From NCBI GenBank assembly GCA_013399115.1, contig VXAA01000616.1, positions 226,605 to 290,604 on the forward strand: a stretch of 64,000 nt of DNA. The letters run 5' to 3'. Origin of the DNA: Anseranas semipalmata (Eukaryota > Chordata > Aves > Anseriformes > Anseranatidae). Positions 53,801-60,890 of the stretch are shown here, piece after piece. Below the pieces are notes generated by a model. The model did not search any database, was not told the origin of the DNA, and saw nothing but the letters and a program-made list of their open reading frames with translations. A program made the translations under genes and the position numbers. Positions within the stretch are counted from its first letter, which is position 1. Every line of letters starts with the position of its first letter.

Positions 53801-56273
53801 GAGTTTATGAAATGTCAGCTAGACTTTCCAGGTCGAAGCTAATGAGCATCAACATGATATCAGGCAAAGTTCAGGAGGGTTAAATGAACATGGATTTCAA
53901 ATCCTCATGGTTTGAGCAGTGCTGCAGTGTTCACTGGTGGAGTCAAGCCATGGAAGTAAAGACAAATTTCATACTTGGTGCCTTTGTGATTTGGGACTAG
54001 GCAATAGGATGAGAATTCAGATTTCCAAATGTGGACTGTTTCAGTGCTGACATCTATGTCTGGGCTAGTTGTCTTGCCTCCTTCTGTAGTTGCTGAGAGA
54101 AGCAAGTGTTTCTTTAGCACATTTCATCTGCCCTATTTGAAACATTGACCTTAGGAGCAGATGAATTCATACTTTGGAAGTGCCTTGTTCTCATGCAGTG
54201 ACCCTGCGGATGCCTGCTCCCCATGCAGGCTTATGTCAGCACACCCAGTCCAGCTCACATCTGGAAGCGATAGAGCCACTTTTTGTTGGTGCCACCATTA
54301 GGGGCTGGAATTTCCAGTGGACCTCTGTGACGTGGTCTCGGATGTCCCTGCACCTGGACAGGGCTGGAATCTCCCCAGAGAACAGAGCTATCAGGAAGCA
54401 CTGTACTCATACGGCACTGACGATACCTCAGGTCTCAGATGTCCCATGGCTTGGCAGAGTTTCTCCTTGCATGCAGCTCTCTATACTGTGGCTGGGACGA
54501 GGCCACGAGGCTGGGGTGGCTGTCCTTCAGTGATGGTGCAGTGCGTCACTGACCTGCCACCATTAGAAAGTCAGAAGAGGAGATGGCCACGTCTCTGCAC
54601 ATCCCTCAGCAACAGCCCATGGATGTGCATTTGATCCTCCTCTGACAGGCAGCACTAATCCCTCTGCTCTGCCTGGAGCCCTCAAGCTGATGTCAGCAGC
54701 TGTGATGGCTGCTCCAGCATCTCCCTCACTGCAGAGACAGCCAAAACCTGGGAGTGGAGCAGAGCAACACAGGGAAAACACATCCCAGGCACTCTCAGAA
54801 CAATCCTGAGCCCCTCAGCTGGAGGCAGGAGGGCTGCAGTCCTGTAAGAGAGTCCTAAAAGGCCAGGGCAGCTATGAGGAGAGGCAGGAGGAGGATCCAA
54901 GGGCTGTGTGGGGTGGACTGTCAGCACAGCAAGTTTAATGCTACAGGGAAACATGCTGTTCATCAGCACAGTCAGAATTACAGGCAGGTTACGAAGGCCT
55001 TGGTGCTAAGCTGGTCACCCTGTCTCTGAAGCCACCATGCCAAAGAGCTGCACAGGACAACATACACCAACGATATGAAGTTTAACCAAGAGCAAGTGCT
55101 GGATTCTGCACCTGGAAAGGGGCAACCCTGGCTATATGTACCGACTGGGGGACAAGAGGCTGGAGAGCAGCCCTGTGTAAAATGATCTGGGGGGTTTGGT
55201 TGATAGCAGGTTGAATCTGAGTCAGCAGTGTGCCCTGGCAGCCAGGAGGGCCAACCGTATCCTGGGGTGCATCAGGCATGGCATTGCTAGCAGGCTGAGG
55301 GAAGGGATTGTCCCACTCTGTTCTGCGCTGGTGGGGCCTCACTTCGAGTGCTGTGTGCCGTTCTGGGCACCACAATGTGCGAAGGACATAGAACTATTAG
55401 AGTGTGTCCAAAGGAGGGCTATGCAGATGGTGAAGGGTCTAGAGGTCAGGATGTCTGAGGAGCGGCTGAGGTCCCCTGGTTTGTTCAGCCCAGAGCAGAG
55501 GAGGCTGAGGGGAGGCCTCATGGGGCCTGCAGCTTCCTCACGAGGGGACCGGGGGGGCAGGCGCTGAGCTCTGCTCTCTGGTGACAGCGACAGGACCCGA
55601 GGGAACGGCATGGAGCTGTGACAGGGGAGGGTCAGGCTGGGTGTTAGGGAAAGGTTCTTCACCGAGAGGGTGGTCAGGCACTGGAACAGGGTCCACAGGG
55701 AAGCGGTCACAGCACTGAGCCTGCTGGGGTTCAAAAAGCGTTCAGACAACGCCCTCAGACATATGGTCTGAGTTTGGGTAGTCCTGTGTGGAGCCAGGAG
55801 TTGAACTCAATGATCCCTGCAGGTCCCTTCCAACTCGGGATATTCTGTGATTCGAGGAGTGAGATTTGGGAAGGTGAGGCAGAAGCAGCCAGGGGAGGGA
55901 GTTAGATTTCCCACTTGGCACTATGCTTATTGGTTTTCTTCTTTTCCTTGAAAACGTGGATCTTGAGAATGGCCAAACAGTTGTAACAACTAGCAGACAT
56001 TTCCCTGCTGTGGGATGCTTGTAGCCACCTCTCTGCTGGGATTAATCCAGCCCACACCACAGTTACCTGGTAAATGCTGCCTCACTATGCTGCCTGCCTG
56101 CAGAATGCACGAGAAACCTACCTCTGAAAAGAAGTTTCTTTGCAGTGCACGGAAGTCACAGCCCTCCCCCAACCCCTTCCTGCTTTTCTCCCCAGGCTGA
56201 AGAGCTGCTCTGTTGCCTTTTTGACTCCCTGACATCTGACAGCATCCACCGAATTGAATCCCAGGATTGCTAG
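8627..56273 (+). CDS. Multi-exon gene for a protein with five degenerate NDK domains (5'-partial, 18 exons)
   Basis: Eighteen exons with AG/GT borders join without a frame break into 884 codons ending in TAG; the N-terminus is missing. The product is an array of NDK (NME-family) folds: A at about residues 60-165, B 249-350, C 377-495, D 524-690 and E 745-884, separated by short linkers. Seen directly: repeated NDK elements such as [42 protein letters not shown] and MKLFFPEGL. In active NDKs a His in an N-x-x-H-G-S motif carries the phosphate. Domain D has NGFYGS, so the His is Tyr, and the other domains lack the motif altogether. I infer a non-catalytic scaffold. NDK arrays are known in axonemal proteins (NME7, NME8/TXNDC3), so a ciliary role is possible. 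I considered a long form of the dynein assembly factor DNAAF8 but cannot support it. The gene identity is unresolved; the exon chain is well supported. Confidence 0.85.
8804..11054 (+). other. Intron 1
   Basis: No repeat family or additional exon was recognised. The open frames on either strand are short and unlike proteins. Confidence 0.6.
11055..11199 (+). CDS. Exon 2: first half of NDK domain A
   Basis: Forty-eight codons plus one base (phase 0 to 1), bounded by CTGTTCAG and G|GTGAGA. It reads [14 protein letters not shown], a helix, then [16 protein letters not shown]. This is the NDK pattern of strand beta1, helix alpha1 and strand beta2 (compare IAIKPDGV and GFRLVGLKFMQ in active NDKs). 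The Lys-Pro of the active-site strand is replaced by Glu-Thr. The phase fits exon 1 on one side and exon 3 on the other. Confidence 0.85.
11200..13347 (+). other. Intron 2
   Basis: It contains a 153-codon plus-strand open frame (12617-13078) that is not in an NDK frame and shows no recognisable domain; I treat it as chance. Nothing else was identified. Confidence 0.6.
13348..13660 (+). CDS. Exon 3: second half of NDK domain A and linker
   Basis: Starts after TTTCACAG and ends at GAGCAAG|GTGATG (phase 1 to 2). It encodes [19 protein letters not shown] then [20 protein letters not shown], the usual NDK run of the kinase loop and helix alpha4 (compare LLGPSDPxxA). It continues to REL-C-LWF, matching the EIGLWF helix end of NDKs. 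The Arg expected before A-x-Y-G is Asn (SSINAIY) and no N-x-x-H-G-S follows, so this domain cannot carry the phosphohistidine. Confidence 0.88.
13661..16354 (+). other. Intron 3
   Basis: Holds a poly-T run ending in an unresolved base (N at 14769), a probable sequencing ambiguity. No repeat family or exon was recognised. Confidence 0.55.
16355..16461 (+). CDS. Exon 4: linker between NDK A and B
   Basis: Bounded by TTTCTTTAG and AAAG|GTCTGT (phase 2 to 1). It encodes a polar linker beginning [20 protein letters not shown] and ending [10 protein letters not shown]. No fold is recognised. Exact phase agreement with exons 3 and 5 supports it; the donor is non-optimal. Confidence 0.78.
16462..19120 (+). 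other. Intron 4, with purine tract and hairpin
   Basis: Contains a strongly purine-rich stretch at about 17395-17490 and a long inverted repeat at 18627-18706 that is listed separately. No exon was recognised. Confidence 0.6.
18627..18706. repeat. Long near-perfect hairpin (inverted repeat)
   Basis: The core arms are 25 bases each (18636-18660 and 18672-18696) with a single mismatch, around an 11-base loop. Pairing continues outward to 18627 and 18706 with a small bulge, giving a stem of about 34 bp. The size and shape resemble a microRNA precursor, but an inverted-repeat transposon remnant or a chance inversion would look the same. Its position in the sense-strand intron means it would be transcribed with the host gene. 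Confidence 0.75.
19121..19275 (+). CDS. Exon 5: first part of NDK domain B
   Basis: Acceptor TTTTTGATCTAG, donor CAG|GTACTG (phase 1 to 0). It encodes [19 protein letters not shown] then [18 protein letters not shown], a clear NDK first half (compare LxLIKPDAV and GFxIxGLRxLQLTPEQA). Lys of the Lys-Pro motif is Ser, so the ATP-contacting Lys is absent. Confidence 0.88.
19276..20601 (+). other. Intron 5
   Basis: AT-rich with T and A runs; nothing recognised. Confidence 0.6.
20602..20749 (+). CDS. Exon 6: middle of NDK domain B
   Basis: Acceptor GTTATTTCAG, donor AAAAG|GTAATA (phase 0 to 1). It encodes [15 protein letters not shown], a short low-complexity insert, then [13 protein letters not shown], the NDK strand beta4 and start of helix alpha4 (compare VxLVLxKENAV). 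It ends IPALVK. The expected GP-x-DP loop, Arg and His motif do not follow, so domain B is truncated compared with D. Confidence 0.82.
20998..21265 (-). mobile_element. CR1 LINE fragment, old subfamily, 3' end
   Basis: It begins with AGAATCATAGAATAG, the complement of the CR1 3' terminal repeat. It continues with the diverged antisense tail seen in CR1 (lost-consensus versions of the TGTCCTGCTCA, CTCAGGGC and CCTCTCTGGGC blocks). Divergence is clearly higher than in the copy at 22663, so this is an older insertion. Confidence 0.8.
22237..22331 (+). CDS. Possible cassette exon a (low confidence)
   Basis: A very strong acceptor (T-rich tract, then GTTTGCAG) opens a frame in phase with exon 6, encoding [13 protein letters not shown] and then [11 protein letters not shown]. 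The usable donors (GAA|GTTGTT) are weak, and the frame runs into TAA at 22350. With cassette b it adds 144 bases in frame. The segment [11 protein letters not shown] faintly resembles the end of domain A. It may equally be a decoy. Confidence 0.25.
22663..23000 (-). mobile_element. CR1 LINE fragment, young subfamily, 3' end
   Basis: It shows the CR1 3' end in reverse: GGTTTGGGTTGGAAGGGACC, then AAAGACCATCTAGTTCCAAC, CACCTTCCACTAGACCAGG and CTTCTCTGGGCAGCCTGTG. It runs to the AGGTACTGGAAGGA block. It is a typical 5'-truncated avian CR1 and only moderately diverged. Confidence 0.95.
23148..23196 (+). CDS. Possible cassette exon b (low confidence)
   Basis: Acceptor TCTACACTGCAG and donor AAA|GTAATT bound 49 bases reading [16 protein letters not shown] (phase 0 to 1). 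This exactly repairs the phase between cassette a and exon 7. The peptide is helix-like. There is no other evidence, and skipping both cassettes also keeps frame. Confidence 0.22.
23894..24025 (+). CDS. Exon 7: linker and start of NDK domain C
   Basis: Acceptor TTCTCTGCACAG, donor G|GTAGGT (phase 1 to 1). Joined to exon 6 it reads [19 protein letters not shown], a helix running out of domain B. A linker and [16 protein letters not shown] follow, which is the first strand and helix of domain C. Lys-Pro is replaced by Ala-Pro. Confidence 0.82.
24026..26966 (+). other. Intron 7
   Basis: Strongly AT-rich between 24190 and 24900. It contains a 117-codon plus-strand open frame (24904-25257) with no recognised domain and an (AAT)n run at 26860-26877. 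Confidence 0.6.
26860..26877. repeat. (AAT)n microsatellite
   Basis: About six AAT units following an A run. Shorter AAT runs also occur at 35227-35241 and 45726-45737. Confidence 0.9.
26967..27293 (+). CDS. Exon 8: body of NDK domain C
   Basis: Acceptor TTTGACTTGCAG, donor ACTG|GTAAGC (phase 1 to 1); the longest exon, with 108 whole codons. It encodes [20 protein letters not shown], then [39 protein letters not shown] and finally [12 protein letters not shown]. This covers NDK beta2 to alpha4 plus the closing helix (compare SAxxEIxLFFPE). The GP-x-DP loop, the Arg and the His motif between them are gone, replaced by a short polar bridge. Confidence 0.92.
27294..28923 (+). other. Intron 8
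   Basis: Nothing recognised beyond short chance open frames. Confidence 0.6.
28924..28986 (+). CDS. Exon 9: Pro-rich linker between NDK C and D
   Basis: Acceptor CCTTTTACAG, donor AAG|GTAAGA (phase 1 to 1). Twenty whole codons reading [20 protein letters not shown], a flexible proline-rich spacer. Both splice sites are strong and phases agree. The length is a multiple of three, so the exon could be skipped without losing frame. Confidence 0.75.
28987..32816 (+). other. Intron 9, with possible conserved non-coding block
   Basis: Contains a G run (31000-31014), an AT repeat (32617-32645) and a TAAT-rich, low-repeat block at about 31650-32230 described in the findings. No exon was recognised. 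Confidence 0.55.
32817..32986 (+). CDS. Exon 10: first half of NDK domain D
   Basis: Acceptor TGCTTTGTTACAG, donor CAG|GTTTGT (phase 1 to 0). It encodes [20 protein letters not shown] then [14 protein letters not shown]. This is the best-preserved NDK N-half in the gene: the active-site Lys-Pro is intact (KPGAW against KPDGV). An upstream AG at 32773 also opens the frame but breaks phase with exon 9, so 32817 was chosen. Confidence 0.92.
32987..36025 (+). other. Intron 10
   Basis: AT-leaning, with (AAT)n at 35227-35241; nothing else recognised. Confidence 0.6.
36026..36082 (+). CDS. Exon 11: short exon in NDK domain D
   Basis: Nineteen codons, [19 protein letters not shown] (phase 0 to 0), after TTCTTTTGCAG. 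It fits exactly between exon 10 (SSEVRQ) and exon 12 (DPAVLEAHC) and supplies the Y-x-x-L-K of the NDK alpha2 region (compare HYVDLKDRPFF). The donor AAA|GTTTTC is weak, which is the only doubt. Confidence 0.72.
36083..38359 (+). other. Intron 11
   Basis: Contains a long G run with two unresolved bases (37577-37604). Nothing else recognised. Confidence 0.6.
37577..37604. repeat. Poly-G tract with two N
   Basis: A run of G broken by NN and one TGGT. It is likely a G-quadruplex-forming tract that was hard to sequence; its length is uncertain. Confidence 0.85.
38360..38555 (+). CDS. Exon 12: NDK domain D core
   Basis: Acceptor TTTCTTTTCAG, donor ATG|GTAGGT (phase 0 to 1). It encodes [44 protein letters not shown] and VQNGFY. 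The kinase loop GPEDPTVAR and the nucleotide-site Arg (LWRAQYG, equivalent to Arg105 of human NME1) are kept. The motif that carries the catalytic His (N-I-I-H-G-S in NME1) reads N-G-F-Y-G-S here, so phosphotransfer is very unlikely. Confidence 0.95.
38556..42213 (+). other. Intron 12
   Basis: Contains a short CR1 3' end (41670-41735). Other open frames are short and unconvincing. Confidence 0.6.
41670..41735 (-). mobile_element. Short CR1 3' end fragment
   Basis: ATAGAATCATAGAATCATTT followed by AGGTTGGAAAAGACC and AAGATCATCAAGCCCAACC, the antisense tail of a CR1 subfamily. Similarity fades after about 65 bases. Confidence 0.85.
42214..42308 (+). CDS. Exon 13: end of NDK domain D
   Basis: Acceptor TTTATCTCTCAG, donor GAG|GTAGGA (phase 1 to 0). 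It encodes [20 protein letters not shown], the NDK closing helix (compare S-VESAEKEIGLWFHPEEL), then [11 protein letters not shown]. Gly and Ser of the His loop are conserved; the Asp after Ser is Lys. Confidence 0.95.
42309..43800 (+). other. Intron 13
   Basis: Nothing recognised apart from a small direct repeat near 43441-43472 (two copies of a CAGAGAC-GGAAGTG-like unit). Confidence 0.6.
43801..43921 (+). CDS. Exon 14: linker between NDK D and E
   Basis: Acceptor with a long C/T tract (CCCTCCTGCAG), donor TTG|GTAAGG (phase 0 to 1). It encodes [20 protein letters not shown] then [18 protein letters not shown], a basic linker with no recognised fold. Confidence 0.88.
43922..46511 (+). other. 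Intron 14
   Basis: Exon-14 frame readthrough makes a 174-codon open frame (43834-44358), but the part after the donor has no protein character. (AAT)n at 45726-45737. Confidence 0.6.
46512..46726 (+). CDS. Exon 15: first half of NDK domain E
   Basis: Acceptor TTTTCCCATCAG, donor AAG|GTATGA (phase 1 to 0). It encodes [20 protein letters not shown] then [20 protein letters not shown]. This is the NDK pattern (LxLIKPDxV then GFxxxGLRxxxL) with Lys-Pro reduced to Leu-Pro. Confidence 0.9.
46727..48322 (+). other. Intron 15
   Basis: Nothing recognised. Confidence 0.6.
48323..48408 (+). CDS. Exon 16: NDK domain E, strand beta4 and helix alpha4
   Basis: Acceptor CTTCTCTTAG, donor ACAG|GTAAGT (phase 0 to 2). 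It encodes [20 protein letters not shown] then SLLDR, matching SGPxLVLxLExENAVxxxxxLLG. Confidence 0.92.
48409..52377 (+). other. Intron 16
   Basis: The longest intron. No repeat family recognised; short overlapping open frames at 49386-50224 occur on both strands without protein character. Confidence 0.55.
52378..52447 (+). CDS. Exon 17: NDK domain E, degenerate C-half
   Basis: Acceptor TTTACCCTCAG, donor CAG|GTAAGT (phase 2 to 0). It encodes [20 protein letters not shown] plus EKQ. The GP-x-DP loop, Arg and His motif of a working NDK are absent. Confidence 0.87.
52448..56195 (+). other. Intron 17
   Basis: Contains a sense-oriented CR1 with part of its ORF2 (55066-55855), ending about 340 bases before the last exon. 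Nothing else recognised. Confidence 0.65.
55066..55855 (+). mobile_element. CR1 LINE, 5'-truncated, with ORF2 C-terminus
   Basis: The plus strand carries the C-terminal end of CR1 ORF2, visible as [36 protein letters not shown] and [20 protein letters not shown]. Then come the CR1 3' UTR and the terminal ATTCTGTGATTC. Around 55550 the frame ends in a stop after a G run, and the upstream part is frame-shifted, so it is a dead copy. It is the largest CR1 piece in the window. Confidence 0.95.
56196..56273 (+). CDS. Exon 18: terminal coding exon with TAG stop
   Basis: Acceptor CTTTTCTCCCCAG (phase 0). It encodes [20 protein letters not shown] then ESQDC and TAG at 56271-56273. The first half matches the amphipathic closing helix of an NDK fold. 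The frame agrees with exon 17, and a poly(A) signal lies about 500 bases downstream. Confidence 0.85.
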   Translation, partial: AEELLCCLFDSLTSDSIHRIESQDC

Positions 56274-56805
56274 CCAAGATGGTCAAGGCCCCCAAGTAGC
56301 CCATGGTTGGATGCCGTTATGGTGGGTATCTGTGCAGACGGACACGAAGGGGGCTCCCAGCCTCCAAGAGTACTAATATTTGTTTGTCATTAAAACAAAG
56401 TCTGAAGCATGGTATTAGCATCAGTAAGATAAATGAGAGTGGTGGGAGGAAGCATCAGTACCCAGGAACATATCTTACTGAACTGTAGCCGTGACTTCCA
56501 GTGGAGTGCATGCACAAACAATCTGCTTGCATTCACGGAGCAAGGTTTGGAGCCTTCATCTGGCTGGGAAAAAAAATCAGGAGGTAAGCACGGGGGCAGA
56601 GGTTTGCTGCTGTCTCTCAGGCACTTGGAGACTCCTGCCTTCATCAGGCCCAAGGGACAAGACTCCAAGAGACAAGACTATGGTCTTTGAACCAAAGATA
56701 AAGCCACAGTAAATAACATGGAAATAGATGGAGGGAAGGTTGGAGCCCTGGAGAGCTGAGTACACCAGGTAGAGCCATTAAATAAAACTAAAAGCTCTCC
56801 CTGCT
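56274..56805 (+). other. 3' UTR of the NDK-array gene
   Basis: From the TAG stop to about 20 bases past AATAAA at 56781. No in-frame coding continues. The exact cleavage site is inferred from the signal. Confidence 0.65.
56781..56786 (+). terminator. Poly(A) signal AATAAA
   Basis: A canonical hexamer, preceded by ATT to make ATTAAATAAA, about 510 bases after the stop codon on the same strand. It is the nearest canonical signal downstream of the stop. Confidence 0.7.
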
Positions 56806-59800
56806 CTGGCAGCCCTGTTACCAGCCAGCTCTGCCCAGCCCCAGCTCACTGCCTTCCTGCAGGCGCACAGCCCTGCCCTGTGTTCCTCCTTCCCCAGCAG
56901 CCGTTGGTCCTAGCACGATTCCTCCTCTGCCGAGTCCTTTCGGAGAGCTCTCTAGCAAGGTAGCTGGATTTAACACAAAGGCTGTCAGTCTTCTGGGGAC
57001 CCACTGGGCAAATTCAGCTCCTTTGGGGAAGTCTTTTCTCAGCCCAGGAGGCCTCTTGTTCCTGTCTGCCCTGTTGAGGCAAAGACTTACAAATGCACGT
57101 GCATCTAGTGCTGACATCACAGTCGTGGCAAGAACCGTCCTGCTGTAATCTCCAAGTGGTATTAATGCAGTGATGTGCAGCTGGCTGGCCAGCCACCTCT
57201 GGGTGCTGCTGGCAGGGTGAACCTGTCCCATGCACAGCCTTTCCCTCCACGAGAGCCTGATGTGAGTCCTCCTCCCAGCCATTAGCTCACACAAATTGCG
57301 AGTGCTTAACACCTCTGAGATCTGTCTCCTTCCAAAGTAGGCTGGAAGTGTCCAGTAGGTTCAAAAGTTGTTAGAGGTCTGACCCTGCATGCTCTGCTTC
57401 CTCAGGCTGGTAATAGTCCTGCCCCAGTCCTTCCCCTTCTCTAAGCTACCTTTACACAGCACTAAGAGACTGTCACTGTCAGCTGGAGGCGTGGAGACAC
57501 GGACAGGTCACACCCGGACCTCACGCAGCAGTTTGGTGTCAGAACTGGCAGTACCCTGCAAGCCTTTGCTCCCCGCCTGGATGGAGACTGTTTGGGCTTT
57601 ATGGTGGGACAGCGTGTCTCCAGAAGAGAAGCTCCAGAAACCACGTGCACCGATCCCCCAGGGGTCGGGGTCCCAGAAGTCAGCGTGACCCAAAAGCCTG
57701 CTCTGCTCCTGCAGCTAAGTAGGCCATTTTCCTGCACTCCAGGCACACTTCTGTCATGCTCGTAAGCCACGTACAGCTTTGAAACAAATGAAAATTAAAA
57801 GGATCCACCCCCAGCACTTGGGGAATTTGATCGGAAAAGAACTGTGAGTAATGGGATTGTGGGGAGCTGTTGTTGAGCTGCACAGCCCTTTTCTCCAAGC
57901 CTGAGGGACTCGCATAGCAGGAGGTGATGCTCCTGTGACCAGCAGTGATTAGCCTGGGGAGACAGCATCCCGTTTGGGGACACCCCTGGGCACCCCTGCC
58001 TGAGCTTCATGCCAGCAGTTGGGACTGCAGCTGCATTAGGCCGCGTAATGAACCAGGGCCTGGCGCAAAAATCACCCAGAACCTCGTCCCCTTCCAGATA
58101 GCCCCACCACTGAGGCTTGCTCTTTGCGAGCCACCTTCTGCAACCACACCAAGACCCGTGCCTCAGTTTCCCATCCATGAAACTGCCGCATCCCCCAGGC
58201 ACACCAGCAACATCACAGAAACGGGGCAGTACCCAGGTATTTTTGGGAGAGGCTGCAGTCCTGTCTGCAATCCCTATTTTAAAGCCCAGCTAATTAGTCT
58301 CGGCGTAACAAACTAGCACACCCTGCATGGAGCAGGGGAAAACATCATCCTCTGATATTTCCAAAATGCCAGGATTCCATAAATAACTTCACCAGCCTTT
58401 CCTCCCAGAGCTCCCCACTCCTCTCCGGAGAGCTGACAACCTGGAGCACCACGGACCCTGCAGAAATCAATCCCGTCACCCCGCCGTCAGCTCCGTCAAA
58501 CGGAGCCACAGCTCACCCAGTGTTTTCCTGCAAACGGCCGCAAGGCAGCCAGGATTAGCTAATCAGAGCCCAGGAGCAAATTAATGATTGCTAGAACTAG
58601 GAGAAAGGCAGATTTGATCTGAGATTGCCAGCTTTGCAGCTGGCTCCTACTTGCAAACAATTCATTTAGATTATGAAAGCAAGAAATTGAGTACAAAACC
58701 CCCTAGATTGTTTGCTTCCTAGAGAAAGAAAAGAAAAGAAATGGAATTTAGATTAAAAATTATGCAGCATAGTATTAATTCCCCACCCTCTCGTGCCTCC
58801 CCTCTTGCTGGAAAACCAGAGCTAATCAGAATTTAGCATTGTTCTGCTGCCAGTGTCAGAGCTGCCTCAATGGGGGAGAGATAAAAGACAGTAGGTGGCA
58901 TTTGGTGTTAACTCCTTAGGGTCGTGCAATAAGGAGGACGGGAACGCAGCGCCCTGTGCCCATCTCCCATGTTCCCAGCGTGCTCCGGCCCTACCGTCAC
59001 CTCCCCGTGGTACACGGGTGCCTCAGTACGGAGCAGCTCCACAGCCCACACGGAGCTCGCGGCGCTGCGCCCCAGCACCGTCGGGTGCCTGCGCATTGCC
59101 TCGTTTCATTGAGCTTATTCATCCCGAGAAGCCGACGTCCCCGCAGTCTGAGCTGAGTTTGTGACGGTGGCTTTTGGTGATGCCGGGAAAGGGATGGGAG
59201 CCAGCAGCCAGGCTGCGCGGTGGGTGCACGCACCCGCGAGTGGCAGCGAGCTGCACGCCAAGGGCTCGGTAGCTCCCACGTGAGCCCTTTGCTCCAGCAC
59301 AGAGCAAATCAGCACCCCGAGGGGTGTGGAGGTGCCGGGTGCCTTTTCCCCGTGGTGGGCGCAGGCAGTTGAGAGCTGAGCTCGTGTCACGGGTTTCTAG
59401 CTCGCGGTGTCCCCCTCAGCCTCCAGCCGAGGCCAGCGATGTCTCTGTGCTTTTGTCTCTGACCCTTTCTCAGCTACCAGTACAGGTTTGGCGGCTGCTT
59501 GGGGGCTTTGCAAAGCGGCCAAGCTGACTCTTCCAACCCTTGAAGTAAAATGATGAGGAAGAACCCCAAATAAAATGAATAACCTCAGAGCAAAACTTTT
59601 AGATGCCTCTCTTTGGTGTCCCTTCTCCATCCTAATTCAGCTGAATTAAGCAGGTTTGAAAACATGCAACACCTGGAATTGAAACAAACCCCTAAAACAA
59701 ACGTAGATTTGATTTGGGCCAGAATTACTTATTTTTTCAACATTTACATTTATTCACCAAAAAAAAACAGTTTCTGCTCCAGCCCTATGGTCATGAGCCC

Positions 59801-60890
59801 CGCAGAGCACCAGGGGTGTCTCCCATCACCACTCAGACCTGCTGGCCCGAAAATTGCTGCACAGCGAGCAGGATTTGCTGCCCTCCCTGTGGACTGCATA
59901 GGCACAGCCTAGAAATCGGGCACCGGTTTCCATCTCCAGAGGCCAGCAGCCGGCTCCGGAGGTGGGCTGGGGGCCGTTATGTGGCCGTGCCAGGGCTCTG
60001 CTGCTTGCAGCAGCATCTTCACTATTTTAAGTTGCCCTTGCTACTGGCTTCGCGTTTCATCATCAGCGGATGTGGCCCCGCAGGCGTGCAGGGCATGGCG
60101 CTGCCTTCGCTTGCTGGCTGCATCCTCCCTCCTGCTGCGGCCGGTCCTGAGGGCATCAGAGGAAACGACGCACCCTGTGCTGCGGTGGGGACAGCACGGA
60201 CACAGACACAGCCCTGCTCCCCCCAGCATCCCTGGGGCTGGATGCTGGGGCGCGCTGGAGGTTTAAGCCTCCCCTGGTGAATCACCGCCATGTGACTTAC
60301 GGGGCAGAACAGGGAGACGGGCAGAGCCCGGCGGAGCCTGGGGGTCACCCAGTGGCCTCCTGTGGCTGGGGACCCCCTGCCCTGCCCTGCTTTGGCTCTG
60401 CAGAGAGGAGAAGCCTGGGCTGGTCCCTGTGTGCGCGGTGTGGCAGCAGCAGCGTGTCCTGCTCGGGGCTGTGCTGCAGGGAGTGCGTTTGTCCCCGTCC
60501 CCATCCCGGGGTGGGACCAGCTCCACCACATCGGGCGGGCAGTGGCCCCTCTTGATCTCATCTCCCCGGGGCACCTTCACGGCGGGAGCTGCTGATTAAT
60601 TGGCACTCAGCAATTCCCTGTGGACAGGGGCCGGAGGAGCACAAAGGGCGATTTGTCTGCAAGGCTGAGAGCTTTGATAAAGCAGGGCTGGGGATGACTC
60701 AGATGTGGGTGATTAAAGTGGTTCAAACAGCGGATGGCTCCGGCAGAAACACCAGCTCCGAGCTCTTTCAACTGCTGGAACTGGGTCACGCAGGAGCTCG
60801 GCGCTGGCGTGGCCATGAGCCCATGGCACTGCCGGTCCCCGTGCCAGAGAGCAGCTGGCTTGTCCCTGCGCTGGGGCTGTGCCGCTGCTC
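56806..60890. other. Intergenic flank, GC rising
   Basis: No recognised coding exon. GC content climbs, interrupted by an AT-rich, TAAT-rich island at about 58540-58860. Numerous overlapping open frames on both strands reflect GC bias, not genes. Confidence 0.5.

Noticed and set aside
55196..55567. 123-codon open frame resembling a protein
   Set aside because: It is the C-terminal part of CR1 ORF2, not a host gene.
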